DNA from: Marisa cornuarietis
Lineage: Eukaryota; Mollusca; Gastropoda; Architaenioglossa; Ampullariidae
Direction of reading: 5' to 3'
DNA length: 64,000 nt
Assembly: GCA_004794655.1 (NCBI GenBank)
Contig: SMMW01000555.1
Location: 9,811,501-9,875,500, forward strand
In this document: positions 1 to 13,086 of the stretch, piece after piece
How the letters are laid out: each line of letters begins with the position of its first letter
How positions within the stretch are numbered: position 1 is the stretch's first letter
The notes under the pieces: model-generated
Database searches by the model: none
Seen by the model: only the letters and a program-made list of their open reading frames with translations
Told to the model about the DNA's origin: nothing
Translations under genes and position numbers: made by a program

Positions 1-22
1 AATGAACTACTTTGGGACTCAC

Positions 23-455
23 CACGTTGGGGTTGGTCTTGTTGGGGAAGGAGAGGAGGACGTTGTATGTGGCGAGGTGAACATCATCCAAGCCGTTGGC
101 CTGCCACTGACTCTGCATTAGTCTGGCGAGCTCTGCGTCCTTGTCTGTACCCTCCAGTCTGGGTTCTTTAGAATATTCCCTGAAACAATATATTTGGAAA
201 AGAAATGTCACGTGTCACGAGTCAAAAACAGAAAGTAATTACAGCCATCTGACACAGTTTATTACAGCCTTGGACTAATCACTATACAGGAAAGATGGAA
301 AGCGGGCTCAGTTGTTAACGAACATCAAAGGAAAATATAAACAGTATCAATCCATTAGATTAAAAAACAATAAAAGATGTAAAGTATATGTGAAAGAGAA
401 GGTACTGGATCGTAATTACATTCATGCAATGTCCACCTGTCCACATCTGTCTTCA

Positions 456-492
<37 letters not shown>

Positions 493-1381
493 GGACTCAC
501 ACAGAGAGACATACGAACAAACGCGCTCATGTCTGAAGGTACATACGTACACACATATATAGATCGACAGACGCAACTGTTACCTCAGGTAGTTGCGGAT
601 GTTGTCTTTGTTGACATTATTCAGAATGAAGTCTATGAAGTATGAACTGCAATGGAGAATAATCCAGCATATATCGATTTTGTTGCATCCAACAGCTCAT
701 CAATTATTATATACGGTCTTTTTAGTACCCAACTTACAATAGAGTTATAACTCATCCCACAAATCCTATTTTACCCATTCATTAATTGCTGCCATAGGGG
801 CCTTTGTCGGGCTCCTTTAAGTTTAGTGTTTTTCACAACAGTGGACTTAAAGGTCTAGTGGGGTCCAATATTGTTTCCCGAAACAAGATTAAGCTGAGTG
901 CAAGATATAATTTCTCAAAATCTGGGTGAATTAACTCTTCTGTTCTCGTGACACAGACCTACAAACATCCCCAGATACAGGTTAAACTTGTTGCCGCAGA
1001 TATGTATAATTAACACATGGCCTCACTCTGAATTAGTGTACTCATTTCCAGTCCTGATATCTGCGTTGTTGTCTCGTTTATCCAGTTATTAGGAAACAAT
1101 GCACTGCGCTAGATCTTCATAGACCGAGGGATTTCGATAAGAGTTAGAGAAAAAAAGGACTATAAGAAACCGACCTGTCGTCTGCTGCTGCTGCTGCTTC
1201 TGGTGGTGGTGCTGCTGGTGCTGCTTGTCCACCGGTGTGGGAAAACCACCCGATCAGTACCCCAGCAGCGAAGAACAGGCCAACGACAATGGCGAAGATG
1301 ATGTAATACCTCGGACTAATCCCCCTCCTCTCAAACAACTCACTACCCATCGTGAGTTTGACTGAACCAGGCCTGATGAAA
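23..1381 (-). CDS. FOLH1: Glutamate carboxypeptidase II-like membrane peptidase, N-terminal part (exons 1-3)
   Basis: Three minus-strand exons join in one frame: 1175-1381 (start codon at 1348-1350), 584-646 and 23-179. The gene continues off the left edge. The predicted start MGSELFERRGIS is followed by one hydrophobic segment (about residues 15-37) ending in GVLIGWF, close to the membrane anchor of human glutamate carboxypeptidase II. An Ala/Pro-rich stalk follows. Exon 3 encodes LMQSQWQANGLDDVHLATYN and then LLSFPNKTNPN, which match the N-terminal region of the FOLH1/NAALAD2 family. Members are type II zinc exopeptidases that remove C-terminal glutamate from substrates such as N-acetyl-aspartyl-glutamate. 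The catalytic domain lies outside the window, so activity cannot be judged. Junction phases (2, 2, 0) are consistent. The start codon sits 32 nt into an exon that begins after a pyrimidine-rich acceptor, so an upstream UTR exon is likely. NAALADL1/NAALADL2 membership is the main alternative. Confidence 0.87.
847..1090 (+). mobile_element. MITE-like fragment, TTAA family, upstream of peptidase exon 2
   Basis: It begins TTAAAGGTCTAGTGGGGTCC, closely matching the left terminus of the better preserved copy at 26560-26976. It also shares an internal CAAGATATAATTTC and a later TATAATTAACA block. I could not find a right terminal repeat, so this copy is probably truncated or diverged. It lies in the intron between peptidase exons 1 and 2. 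Confidence 0.5.
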
Positions 1382-4300
1382 CTGCATAAAAAAAGAAAAA
1401 AAACGGCTGTAAGAGCAACATTCAAAATAACTCGTTGGGGTAAACCGCTCTGAAATAACCGTAATTCTGTGATTATAAAAAAAGATGTACGTGTGATGCA
1501 GTCCCCTTCCTTCTCAGAAAAATAAGCATATACCCTTTCTATAACCCTGGTCCAGATAATACAAATTATATTCAGGAATTTGTAAGCAACTGAAAGATCT
1601 TTGATAGTTGGACGCAATTCTTTAATCGTTGATGAGCTACTGAAGCTTACTCCTATAAAAAGCTTTAAATTTAACGAAATACGGGATATTTGGAATGGTC
1701 AATATCTCAAATTTCACAGAAGTGTAGAGATATGTAAGAGATGAGGTTTTTTTTCATTCCCATTAAATCAGCCTTATATACAAGTAGTCACATTCCTGAT
1801 CAGACTGTTGTTTGAGATATTAACAAGAAAAAAAATAGTAAAGCTGTATCAGCGACCTCCAACACTTGTTTGAAGATTTTATTGTGTAGTATTATTCTAC
1901 TATGCTACCTACATATTTGCTGTATATCTACCTACCAATATCTATCTATATCTGTCCGTGGCTGTGTACATGTTTATCCCCCGAGCCTTGCTTCACCTCA
2001 GGAACATTAAGTTTGACAATCACAGGCTTTTCTCTCGCAGAGCATGTACATGTCCTATTTCTACAGTAATAAATAAATTTGCGAGGCCAAGGTAGGTTTC
2101 TTTAGAAGCCATTGCAGACAGTGATACGCTTGACTGAACTTAATCCAGGCCCTTTCTCAGCTTGCTGTAGATTCTAAGCCTACCTACACAAACACGCTGT
2201 CAAACGGGATATATCTGGGATTCATGAATTCCTTTGCAGTCTCATAATTTGCCTGAGAGGGTACGTGAATGTAGGGGTATGTGTGAGGTCCCTTTGCATA
2301 CAGTGCTAGAGGTTCGGTCGAAGAAATGTACAGCTGTGCACATACTGGCTGTCCTCTGCTTAAATGTTAACGGATACATTTAACTACAACATAAAGTAAC
2401 CTTTATGGAGTTTAAACTAGCTGAAAATACCTAAACACAGATAGATATCTATAGATCCGTTAGTCATTAACTCTGTCAAGTTTTCACCAAACAGCCCTTC
2501 TGAGTAGTCGTGCGAAACCATGTTTATAGACTACATTTTAAACACTTCCCATGAATCTCCGCGTTGTGATTCCGTCTAACAATTAAAAGTTTCCTGATAT
2601 TTATTTTAAATTTAAAACAAATTAAAATTTTTCTACATTAATTCTATCTGTTCCTGGACATTTATTTCATATTCTTTAGGTCAATTGCAGCTTCATCAAC
2701 CGTTTTGAATTCAAATTATCTATATACTTTCATTGGAAATACTAAACTGGATAGAGTGAATCTGGTATTCGTAATCAGGTAAACAGTTTGGACCTGTAAG
2801 CCAATCTACAGGTAAAACTTGTTTGTTCTTGTTGCCTGTCGGTGAAGATAAGTGGAGCCCGACAAACAGGGCTCAGGTAACGTGCTGTTCAGGGACCTGA
2901 CAGTAATCAAAACCTGATCAACACCACATAAACATGTCACAGCTGCCTGAACGAAATTGTCACACTGAACTTTTCGTAAACTTGTCTGTTGGTAACTGTA
3001 CTTTAGGTCATTTTTATGGCTGTATTATACAGGTCAAAAGTAAAAAATTAAAATAAAAAACCTTGCACACGTTTCATCTTTCCCTTTTTTGATTTGCCAG
3101 AATTTTTTTTGGTTTTTGTGATGAACAAGATGTCGTGTCGTAGTTAAATGCCAAGCGTTCGTTTTTCGTTGGGTCGATGATTTGCGTTTAGTTTTTTTTT
3201 TCCTCTCCCCTAATATGCTTCGCTTCATGCGAGATCAGCTTTCAAACAAATCGACTAGAAGTTCAACGACACAGCTAATCTGGGTCAGTGTTTGAATAAA
3301 CATGTTAGTTCTATTCTCTCTCAGTCCTTTAAATCATCTCCAAATGTTTCAAATGAGCGGATTCTCTTCCACCTCATAAGTTTGATTGAGTACTAAAAGA
3401 GTCTCAGGGATAGATAAATAAAGGAAGAGATAAGAAAACATTTCAGGTTGTTCATTTAAATGGGGAAACTGAAGAAAAGCAATGAAACAGCCAGAAGTTT
3501 TCATTTGAGATGATGATGATGATGATGATGTGTTTTAATTTATAAGAAATGCTACACTAATTTATATATTTGACCTACCTTCCATCCACCACATAGACAC
3601 ACGCATACTCACACATTTGAACATTCTAACAGAACATTCATTTGCCGGCCTCATAAATCTCTGAGAGATATTCTTCACTTTTTAGCTTTTAAAACTTCAG
3701 TGCATGCATTAGACCCTTGATCTAGCTACATAGCAATTCTGTTCAGTGCTCTCTACAGTACAAATGGAGCACTTGAACACCACAGTCTACTCTTAGCCAC
3801 ACAAAGCAAAAGATTTCTTACAAGCAACACTTGCTGTTGTACTTGCCTTCTACCACAGGAGAACTCAAACCAAGCACAACTTTCACAAGTACTGCGAATC
3901 AGGAGACAGTTGTTGACTTGCAAAACGGAATTGTTAACAAGAGGACTAAGGCTTCTGAGACTATGAGGCTACAACATCTGCTTCAGCCAGTGATAAGAGT
4001 GCTTGCCATAAAGACTTGGACTACATACCAGAGTCCACAAAGTGGTACGCGTGGGACGAAAATAACTCCTCGACTGATGACACAACTAGCGGCTCTCGTT
4101 CGCTGCACACTGAGTCCGTGTCACAGTCCATTAAAGTTAAAGACCAGTCCCCGTGCAAGTTGAAAAAAATCTTAAAACGAATGAATTCGTGGAATAAGCA
4201 CGGTATGCTATCGAAATACATGACTTGAAACGCTTATCTCACGAGAACAATTATCTTCTAGTGAAAATCCAAGCATTAAAGGCAAACTAAAGTCGAAAAT

Positions 4301-6547
4301 GAAATCAAGCTCAAAGTTGCTGGCATGATTATATATAGAATATACAACTGTTACCAGGTTGCAACAGAGGTCATAGTTTCTGTTCAAAATTAAGGGACAG
4401 TGACAACTCCGATCTTCAAACCTGACGTATCTTGTGAACCCATTGGAATATGTCTCATATTTTAATTAAAATAAGTGTCTTTAATTAAACCTACTCGTTA
4501 CCCTTTTAACCTAAGCACAAACTGTATAGTGTCCAACTCTAGCGTTCGATGTGATGGTTTAGTATTAGAGTAAGCGAATAAACGTGCACCACAGTACAAA
4601 ACCTTTAAATTTAACTACACACGACTTGTTGCTGGGATCTATAGACAATAGAAAACATTTACGTGCAACTCGGTAACAAAAATTGCAGAAATCCCTCACA
4701 AAAGTGAACTGCAAGCAGCGTGCATTCTTGTTAGTAAGAGGCACACTTCTTCCAGCTGTACCTTAACTCGGTGCCATTCCTTTAACTTTAAAAAGCACTC
4801 CACGTGAAAATTGTTTTAATCTCCTTCCATACTTGTGTGATATTTAACTTAATTTTATTTTAGTAAACATTGTTTTGATAAGACTTGTTGCATAGATTTC
4901 ATATCTGGGACATAAATTCAGGCCTGGAATTGCTTTCTTCCCTTGGACGAGAGTACTGAGCACTGTCCTTCCTTCCTGCTGACCTCCATATATAACTTAA
5001 TTGCATCTACCCCTAGCCCTCCACACACAAGACACACAGTCTTTGATGAATACCCTCTTCCTGCCTCCACGACTTCACTTGATTCATATACAATATATGC
5101 TCGCAAAAATATCTCTACGCAGTCCGAGGCAATACTTGCAGCCGCGAGAGCAAGTCATTGACCCACTACCAAGATCTAGGACTATGTTGAAATTCAGGTC
5201 CAACCTGCAGCCCATTTACAGGCCAAACAAGCCGATAGTCGTCGTTGTGCGAGCTGCATCACGTGCACCCGTCAAGTGTGCGATAGTTTGTATCCAACCT
5301 CAGTTACTACGTGGTCATGGCGGGTGCATGCCTTACTATACGCAGGACGGAGAGTTATCGCCTCCAAGACTCTGTGATCACTTTAACTGGCCTTTGTAAG
5401 TGTGTTACAGTATCCTAATGAAATCCATCCCAGACGTCACTAGGCAACTGGTTCACGAGTTCTGTGGACGTACTGCATCTTGTACGCCAGTTTCCGTTAG
5501 TTCATATTTAACTGTAGTTTATAATGATCTTCATATGCATTTACATGCCTGATTAATCTCTGAAAAGAACAAAGAGGTAAAACAGGGAGTAAATATTTTC
5601 CCCCCGAACAAACTTAACCAACATCAAACTGCATCGTTCCAGACCTTAGACACAGCTGACTTGAATCATCTAGTTCAGAATCACGAACCACTCCCTTGAA
5701 AAAAAAAAGACTTGCTCTGTAGTATGTCTGATGTATTTACGTCTGAAATTTTCATGGTTGTAGTTCGTGATAACAAGAACATGAATACTCCCCGTTAAAG
5801 TATAGTCAAGCGTTTTTTTTTCTCCAAGGAATCGGTGATAAGTCAAGTTATTGGTGGAAAGTATATTTATATATATATCAAAGACAGAACCTTGACTGGA
5901 AGAAGAACTATAATTCTGGAAATCACGTCATACCAAAGATTTAATATTACATTCAGATAATAATTATATACTGATGTGGAAGATTACACCTACAGAGAAT
6001 AAATAAAGGTTAAATTTGAAGTTTGAACCATTTTAGTCTCTTCGACCTTTTTTATACTCTTCCTGCCTTTTGCGCCTCTTTCTCTCTCTTTCTCTCTCTC
6101 TCTCACCCCCACCCACCAACCCACCCACCTTCACACAATCATTGTTGATGATTGTCGCCAAAATTACATAGCGAAGGAAATAAATATTCTTATTTATGCT
6201 TTAAATCCTAATTTGCCTGCTTAAAAGCAAAAAAAAAAAATTTATATGAGCTTACCTTTGCTAGCGCCGCGTGCCTGCACCCAGAATCAGCGCTCCACTC
6301 TCCACACCCTGGTATCGAGCCACGGAACACAGCCTGGCTAGTTATGGTGCATTAGAGCTGTAGCTGATATTGTCGTTCGTTCACACATTTTATTGAAGTT
6401 CCTGTTCTACTTGACCTACACGATCCTACAATAAATGTTTGCGCAAGCTTGATCTTTCGAGTGATGTGAATACGAATTGCGAGTATCTGTACACAAGACC
6501 TGACTGTTGAGTAAAGACAGAAGGTGCTAATAAGAAGCGCGCGCAGG

Positions 6548-6548
<1 letters not shown>

Positions 6549-6611
<63 letters not shown>

Positions 6612-6646
6612 TACATACATACATACATACATACATACATACATAC
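6549..6646. repeat. Compound microsatellite (CA)n-(CATA)n
   Basis: About 57 bp of CA dinucleotides run directly into about ten CATA tetranucleotides. The reading frames across it are artefacts of the repeat. Confidence 0.97.
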
Positions 6647-8272
6647 GGGATGTTGAGGAAAGAAGGAAGGTAGAGAGAGAGACATTTTGAGTGGTAAGAA
6701 AGAGACGATGACAATTCTCTATTAACCCAGTTTGCAGAATAAGCAAGCAATTATTGTTACACCTGTTCTCGCTTTGCGCAGGTGGAGGATAAAATTACTA
6801 GACTTTGCTGATTATAACAATAATGCATCGGATCAAAAGAGAGTGGGGGGTATGTTAAAAAGAATTAGCAGTAATTAACTCGTATTTACAAAGAGTCATG
6901 GAGTCAGGAGGTACCGAGTTACCCAGAAACATTTATGGTCCCTAGTACAGTGCTCTTTTCCCATCTCATGTTGCTGGCCTTAACGCATTAATATAAAAAG
7001 GACACCCAGAAAAGACGTGCCACTCCTCGCTTGTGCAGTGAAGCATAGACAACTGAGGTGCGCCCTCTTGCACTTTGCACGTCCATGATACGGACTAGAA
7101 CATACTTCCAAGTGGCGGCGTTCTTTCGCGATTTCTTTTCAGTACAGTCACGTCTCCTCTATAACTAGGCCAGCGTGCCCCAGCCCCGTGCCCCGTGCCC
7201 CGCACTCGACGGTGGACTGAGGACGCTAAGGTCTATGTCCTATATGCAGCGGTGCATGTGTTTGTGTGGCGCAACTGTACAGCAGATGGTGAAGGGGGGA
7301 AGAGTGGAAGAAGACAGGGGCGTAGCCTTTGTCCTCGTGGCCATTAAAGGACGCCTGGTGTCGCTTCCAGAGAGATACATTTTAAACGGAAATTTTGTTG
7401 CCGTCTCATATTCGCTCCGCAGCAAATGGTTAGTAAGAATAGTATTGTTATTATATGTACGCACTGTTTACAACCCCCAGAAGACGGAGCTCAAGGCGTT
7501 TACCTAAAATCATTACACACAAACATTTCTATCCACAAGATCAGTCACTTATATATTTAAACGTTCTCACTCACTGAAAAAAGAATAAAATGTAAGTGTC
7601 ACTGTCGGAACTGCTACATGGATTGGAAGAGAAGGTTTTTTTTAAAAAAAGATTTCTTGGTCTACGCCGTCTGAATTAAGTCGACATAGGGAGAGAGAAA
7701 GAAAGATGTGCCAGACAGCAGGGCCAGGATGAGCAGTCATGGTTAATGTCATGGAAACTAAATGGTAGCCATTTTATGATCTGTTCCTTTAGGGATGGGA
7801 AGACAATGCAAGCAGAGAGATGACAAAAATCTTGGACGCGCCAAAGATGAGTCTCGCAGCACAGTTCCACAATCTCTAGAAATTTCGATGTTTCTATAGT
7901 TTAGTTCTAGAAATTGCAATTGCCATGATGCTCAACGCTGACTAAACATACCAACTTGATCTTAGTTTAAGCTATACACTAGCAAGTTATGCCACATCTA
8001 ATACCAGTTTATTATCGCACACAGCGTTTTTGTAGGTTTATCATGTGCAGTTTAAATATGCAGACATATTCAACAAAATCTATGGAATCTATAGGACACT
8101 CCCTATGTCCATTTTCTTCAGTAGCAATTGCCATGCACAAAGCTCCAGGTGTCTTGTGCCAAAGTAATGAAGAAAAGATATCCATCAGGTACAATTGAAG
8201 TCGTCAGACAAAATTCTTGCCCATAATATCCCCCCTCCACCACATTTCTCATGTCAAGCGTAGTGTTGTCAC

Positions 8273-8380
8273 TTGAAAGTATAGTGGGGTACATTTTTTC
8301 TAATGACTTGTTAAACCAAAGCACAATGCCATTTCCACAAATATGAGTAAATATCCCTCTTCCATCCTTCCATAACCCGC
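8273..8380 (+). mobile_element. Diverged MITE-like fragment (TTAA family)
   Basis: The stretch GAAAGTATAGTGGGGTAC followed by TTTTTTCTAATGACTTG parallels the left end of the element at 26560 (AAAGGCCTAGTGGGCTGC, then TTTTCTAATGACTAG). No right end was seen. It lies just beyond the thrombospondin stop codon, probably in the 3' UTR or downstream of it. Confidence 0.4.
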
Positions 8381-8599
8381 ATACAGACATCAACACGGAC
8401 AGAAACATGTCACCAACAAAGATGTGAGGATCGTACAGCCATACGAAATACCTGGACCATTCACACGTGAACAGGATGTAGAGAAATAAGCTGAGTTTAT
8501 TTTGCTTTAGTCCAGGCGAACAAACACATTTACATGTCCAGGCACAACAGGCAAAAAAGATTGCTTGTAGGAAAATACAAAGCCATGCACAGAAAAAAA

Positions 8600-8601
8600 T
8601 G

Positions 8602-8657
<56 letters not shown>

Positions 8658-8662
8658 CGTGC
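8600..8662. repeat. (TG)n microsatellite
   Basis: About 60 bp of TG dinucleotides with scattered TGCG units, in the region expected to hold the thrombospondin 3' UTR. Confidence 0.95.
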
Positions 8663-8892
8663 AAACAAAGACGCCTTCTTAAGCAATTATGTGCAAAAAT
8701 TATATGAGTTTCTGTTAGAAACATCTCAATAAAAATGAACACCCACAAATGGCATCAAACTTATCAAACCTTTTGATATCGACGGCAACACTTCATTGCT
8801 TAGTCCCAGCTGGCACGGAGAGCTAACATCAAGATCGTTAGCATAATAAAGAAAAGGGGCAAGCTTCTGATTAAATTTCAAAATCAAAAAAT

Positions 8893-8944
8893 GGAAAGAA
8901 AGAAAGAAAGAAAGAAAGAAAAAGAAAGAAAGAAAGAAAGAAAA
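8893..8944. repeat. (GAAA)n microsatellite
   Basis: About twelve GAAA units with one interruption, roughly 300 bp downstream of the thrombospondin stop codon. Confidence 0.95.
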
Positions 8945-9235
8945 GATCACAAGAAAAACAGACACAATAGAAAACTAAAAGTGAACAAGAGGAGATAATC
9001 AAAGAAACAAATAAATGATTACGATGGAGTAAAACAAAGAAACAACACCTGCTTCGGTCAGTGATACTTCCAAAAGTTCATTTTTTCTTCTGGTCTACTG
9101 TCCTTCACGCATTCCAGCGTCGAGAAGTAGGCAGACAGTCAAACAGGAGAAATGCTAAAGCATTGTGCTTATAAGGCGGAAAAGCCGCCATCTTGAGAAT
9201 AAACAACAACAAAAAACTGGCGCGCTGCTTGGGAG

Positions 9236-9919
9236 CTACTCGTCGTAGGCGTAGTCATCATCACGCACCTCGTCCAGAACACTTTGAGGAATGAAATCTG
9301 CAAGGGATTCGATTGGGTAAAAGTCGCTATAACATAGACAGCATTTGATACTTACATAAAGAAACAGTGTGGGAGGGAGAAACCAAAGAAAGAAAATATT
9401 AAAACTGATCAAATAAATTGTAGTACTGTCGACATTATGGTCTCATTCCTGCTGTAGTAGCTAGAGGTTTATTTGTCTCTGTAGAGGCTTCAACTGATGA
9501 GACTTGAATGCGCTTGAGATATTTATTGTTACAGACGACCGCGTTTCAAATGAGTCATCACTAACACCATCAGACCCATATATCCTCCCCTCCTTCTCAC
9601 AACTATCGCCACAATTACTACGAGTGGACATAAACGAGGCTGATTTTTCTCTCCAAAGAATGGTTCATTACAGAAAAAATCTATGGGGAACGTGTGGGTG
9701 TCACGCGCCTGCAGCCATGCCAGGCGATTGCTATACGAAGAGCAGAGAAGCGAGGAGGAGACATAAATATTACCTACCGTTACATCGATAGACCAAATCG
9801 GACCAGATGACCATCTCCTGAGAGAAGCAGAACACACCAAGGCGACCTCCCTTTAACTCAGAGTTGTAAATGTTTCCTGAATCAGCTACCAGGTCAGTAT
9901 CCTCAAAGAGCAGAACCCT

Positions 9920-9994
<75 letters not shown>

Positions 9995-12286
9995 GCTCTG
10001 GAGAGGTCGTAAATTTCGGTAGCCCGTATATCTTATGTTTTAATGCGTGCTTACACGTTAGTACATGCGTGCTGTGCTGAATGTAAAGAAGATTTTAGAC
10101 TGACTGTCTTGGTAAGCATCTTGAACAAAAACCAATGAAACAAGAACCTGTAAGCGTAACCTTTTTTCCCTACAAGGGTCATTGCGATATTTATAACAAA
10201 ACTATCCACTTAAAAATTAACCCACTATTTTTGTAGTTTCTCCAAATAATGTCGCGGGACAGACGTTTCCCATTCCCGCTCTACTAAGCGACTCAAGGGA
10301 GATAATAATATTACGCATTATTCCTATACCGTACAAGTTGTCTTTCTTTATATGTCTAGAAATTGGGCAACTTTGAATAAAAATATTTTTACTGCCTAAG
10401 CGTAAACCTGTTTCTCTGCTTAAGAGCTTAGGAAGAATGACAAAATGGCACTGAAAAATAGAATGTTTTTAAAGACCAGTTGCATGTTCCTTCATTTTTT
10501 TTCTTGCATGAGCAGGCGCTAAAAGAGGAATTTGCAAGAAATCTGAAAAAATTCCCACCTGATAAATCCAACTTGAGGACGGTGGTATAACTCCCATCTG
10601 TAAGCTGTCTTTTCCTTCCAGCCCACATTGCGCGGGTCTACCCATAGCAGCTTCACCTGGAAATTATCGAATGGTGGTGCAGTTTGTAATTACATTTACT
10701 TTTAACTAGTGTTCTTAACATTTTTACTTCTCGTTTATGAAACCCTGTTACCATGGTAGATTTCATTCAATTTTTGGTGGTGTGGTGGTGGTGGTGTGGT
10801 GGAAGTAGTGGTGGTAGTGGTGGTGTGGTGGTGGGGGTAATTATTGTGGTCGTCGTCGTAGAGGGGTAATCTCTCACCTGGTTGTTAGTGCTTCCCGTGT
10901 GCCAAAGCGCATTTCTCAAAATTTCGCCAGGCCCCGTGTTAGATTTTACCAGTTTCAGCTGAATACCCGGCTCGGCGACTGCTCTGAAAGGGTTGGGGTG
11001 CCAGTATGTCTGGGTGGATTTCTTCCACATGACGACGTAGAAGGATGACGAGTTCTGATAGCTGAAGATAAAGCCGGCGTAGTCATCGTCGACCTCAGTG
11101 TTGACGAAGAAGGTGCCGCTGAAGTCCACGCCGCCGAAGTAGTTGTAACCTGCAGGAAGACACACCTTTGCTTAGGTATACCGCTCAGGACAACCAAGTC
11201 GTCTTTGATCAGAAAATTCCAGGTTATACTCAATGCATTGAATATGACACTGAAACACATTAGAAGTTGAATGGCATGTTGCACGATGTTGAATGGCATC
11301 TTGAATCGTACGCTTAGTGTCATGCTGTATGATATGTTTAGTGACATATTGCATGGTATGTTTAGTGACATCTTAGTCGTCCGGATCGAGACCATTGCAG
11401 ATCTCTTATCAAGTAATGACAATATAAGCCTCTCTAGTGATACCGATATACTTTTAATACTGGCTTATAAGTAAGTTACCTCAATGTCTCATGTGATTAT
11501 ATAAGGTATCTTGCATCCCCTAGTTGCTGGCACAAACTTGTTTGGTACTAATTTACCTCAGGAAAAAATCAAAAGGCAACAATTGTAACGGCTTATAGCT
11601 AGGAACACATTAACCGAACTTACTTATCGCGATGCCTGGATCACTGTTCATCGTCTGCACAATTTCTGCACCCTGTGGTTAGAACCCAAAAGTACAGGTG
11701 TCATGAGCATACTGATGGCAGTGTGCGATTGTACACGGTACCAAGTGACATGCTCAACACTATCACAAGTAATCACGGATATTGACGACAATATCAAGCA
11801 ATCTTTTGGCAGATAAAACATTAAACTTAAAATTAAGACAATTTTCGGGAATAGAGAAGCCTATAAAATGTTTCACGAAAAGGGACACAAAAATAAAATT
11901 CTTATAAACATGCAACTTCTTTAACTAGCGTGATGGTCATACCTTGCATTTCTTCCGCAGTAAGACAAAACTACTGGAGTCAATGTTAAAAACTACACAA
12001 AGTGTGAAATGACCATAAAGCAGCATTTATAAAAAAAAAATATATATATATAAAATCAGCATGCGACGGCGAACGTTTTATATGTTCGGTCCTTCAACTA
12101 TGTTGACCTGGTTCAGGACGATCCAGTTCGGGTCGATCTGCGAATCCCCTTCTGGATCAAGTACGACGGTTTGAAACGCTCTGAAGTCGGTTGCGAAGAT
12201 CTCCCCGTTGTCCGGACACACATCGGTATCGTCCTCATCACCATCGCCGTCGAAGTCCTTCTGGCACACATCACCCCGGCCGTCAC
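9236..12286 (-). CDS. Tsp: Thrombospondin exons 19-24: C-terminal lectin-like domain and stop
   Basis: Exons 12108-12286, 11624-11672, 10878-11149, 10559-10656, 9778-9917 and 9236-9297 encode the most conserved part of the family. Diagnostic stretches are [77 protein letters not shown] and [12 protein letters not shown]. The end is [15 protein letters not shown], then an acidic tail closed by TAG at 9236-9238. Vertebrate group B proteins end differently after CNDTIPE, so the acidic D/Y-rich tail is lineage-specific. The acceptor of exon 9778-9917 lies directly against a GATT microsatellite. Confidence 0.97.
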
Positions 12287-13009
12287 CTGCAAGTCCTCTC
12301 AATGGTCATATTCGTCTATCAGGTCCATAATGTGTTTGATACTTAATATCTCATTGAAGATCGTATGTAATCTCCTATTGCTAGAAATATTGAACATATC
12401 TATGATATCATAGAGAAATGCGAGGAAAAAGATATTATTGCAGTCAAAGCGGACTCAAAATTTTGAGTCAAATTGTTCTTTTCATGTTACATTGACTTAA
12501 TTTGCCAAAAGCAAGCAATTATTTGCATCAGTTGTCGTGGAATACTGCGACCATGAACTCCGACAGGCCCAGCCTTCAACCTGCCTGTTCATTTGTCTAT
12601 CAGTCACTCACTGTCGTTCTCTTTCAGTCTGTTAGTCTGTCCATCTTTGTTCGTCGCGACTGTAAACGACGGATGAGAGTAATTGTTAATTCCTGAGGCG
12701 GTAGTTATGAAGCGAGGGTAAGTCGTTGCCCTGGGGGTAAATATGGGGAACTGAAGGACAGGTGTCTTGTCTCCCAAGTTTTAAAGCGGTATATAGACCC
12801 ATCAGCTTTTCTTTTACCCCTGGAGCCGAAGTTATAAAGCCGTGGCAAAGAAACCCTGGTGTAAAGAAGCATGAAGTAATTTTCCGCGGGGTCTCGGGAT
12901 CGCTCTTCATCGAGTTTCTGACTGCCCTGGCGAAACGACTTACCCTGGCTTCACAACAACGGCTCAGGAAGACAATGGCAGTACGTGGAAGCAAACATTG
13001 TGAGTTTGA

Positions 13010-13086
<77 letters not shown>

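Larger units (their letters stand above)
1382..9235. other. Intergenic stretch between the peptidase and thrombospondin genes
   Basis: I see no convincing exon in this 7.8-kb stretch. It holds microsatellites at 3509-3531 (GAT), 6067-6105 (TC), 6549-6646 (CA then CATA), 8600-8662 (TG) and 8893-8944 (GAAA), and a MITE-like fragment at 8273-8380. Two open frames at 3831-4228 and 5001-5399 (plus strand) are not recognisable as any family. The thrombospondin 3' UTR should occupy its right end: a minus-strand AATAAA is present near 8497-8502. Confidence 0.6.

Noticed and set aside
12078..12110. Continuation of the thrombospondin frame past LNQ to a stop
   Set aside because: Family alignment requires a junction at LNQ to the next exon ([13 protein letters not shown]). 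The read-through is intron, although retention is noted as a finding.
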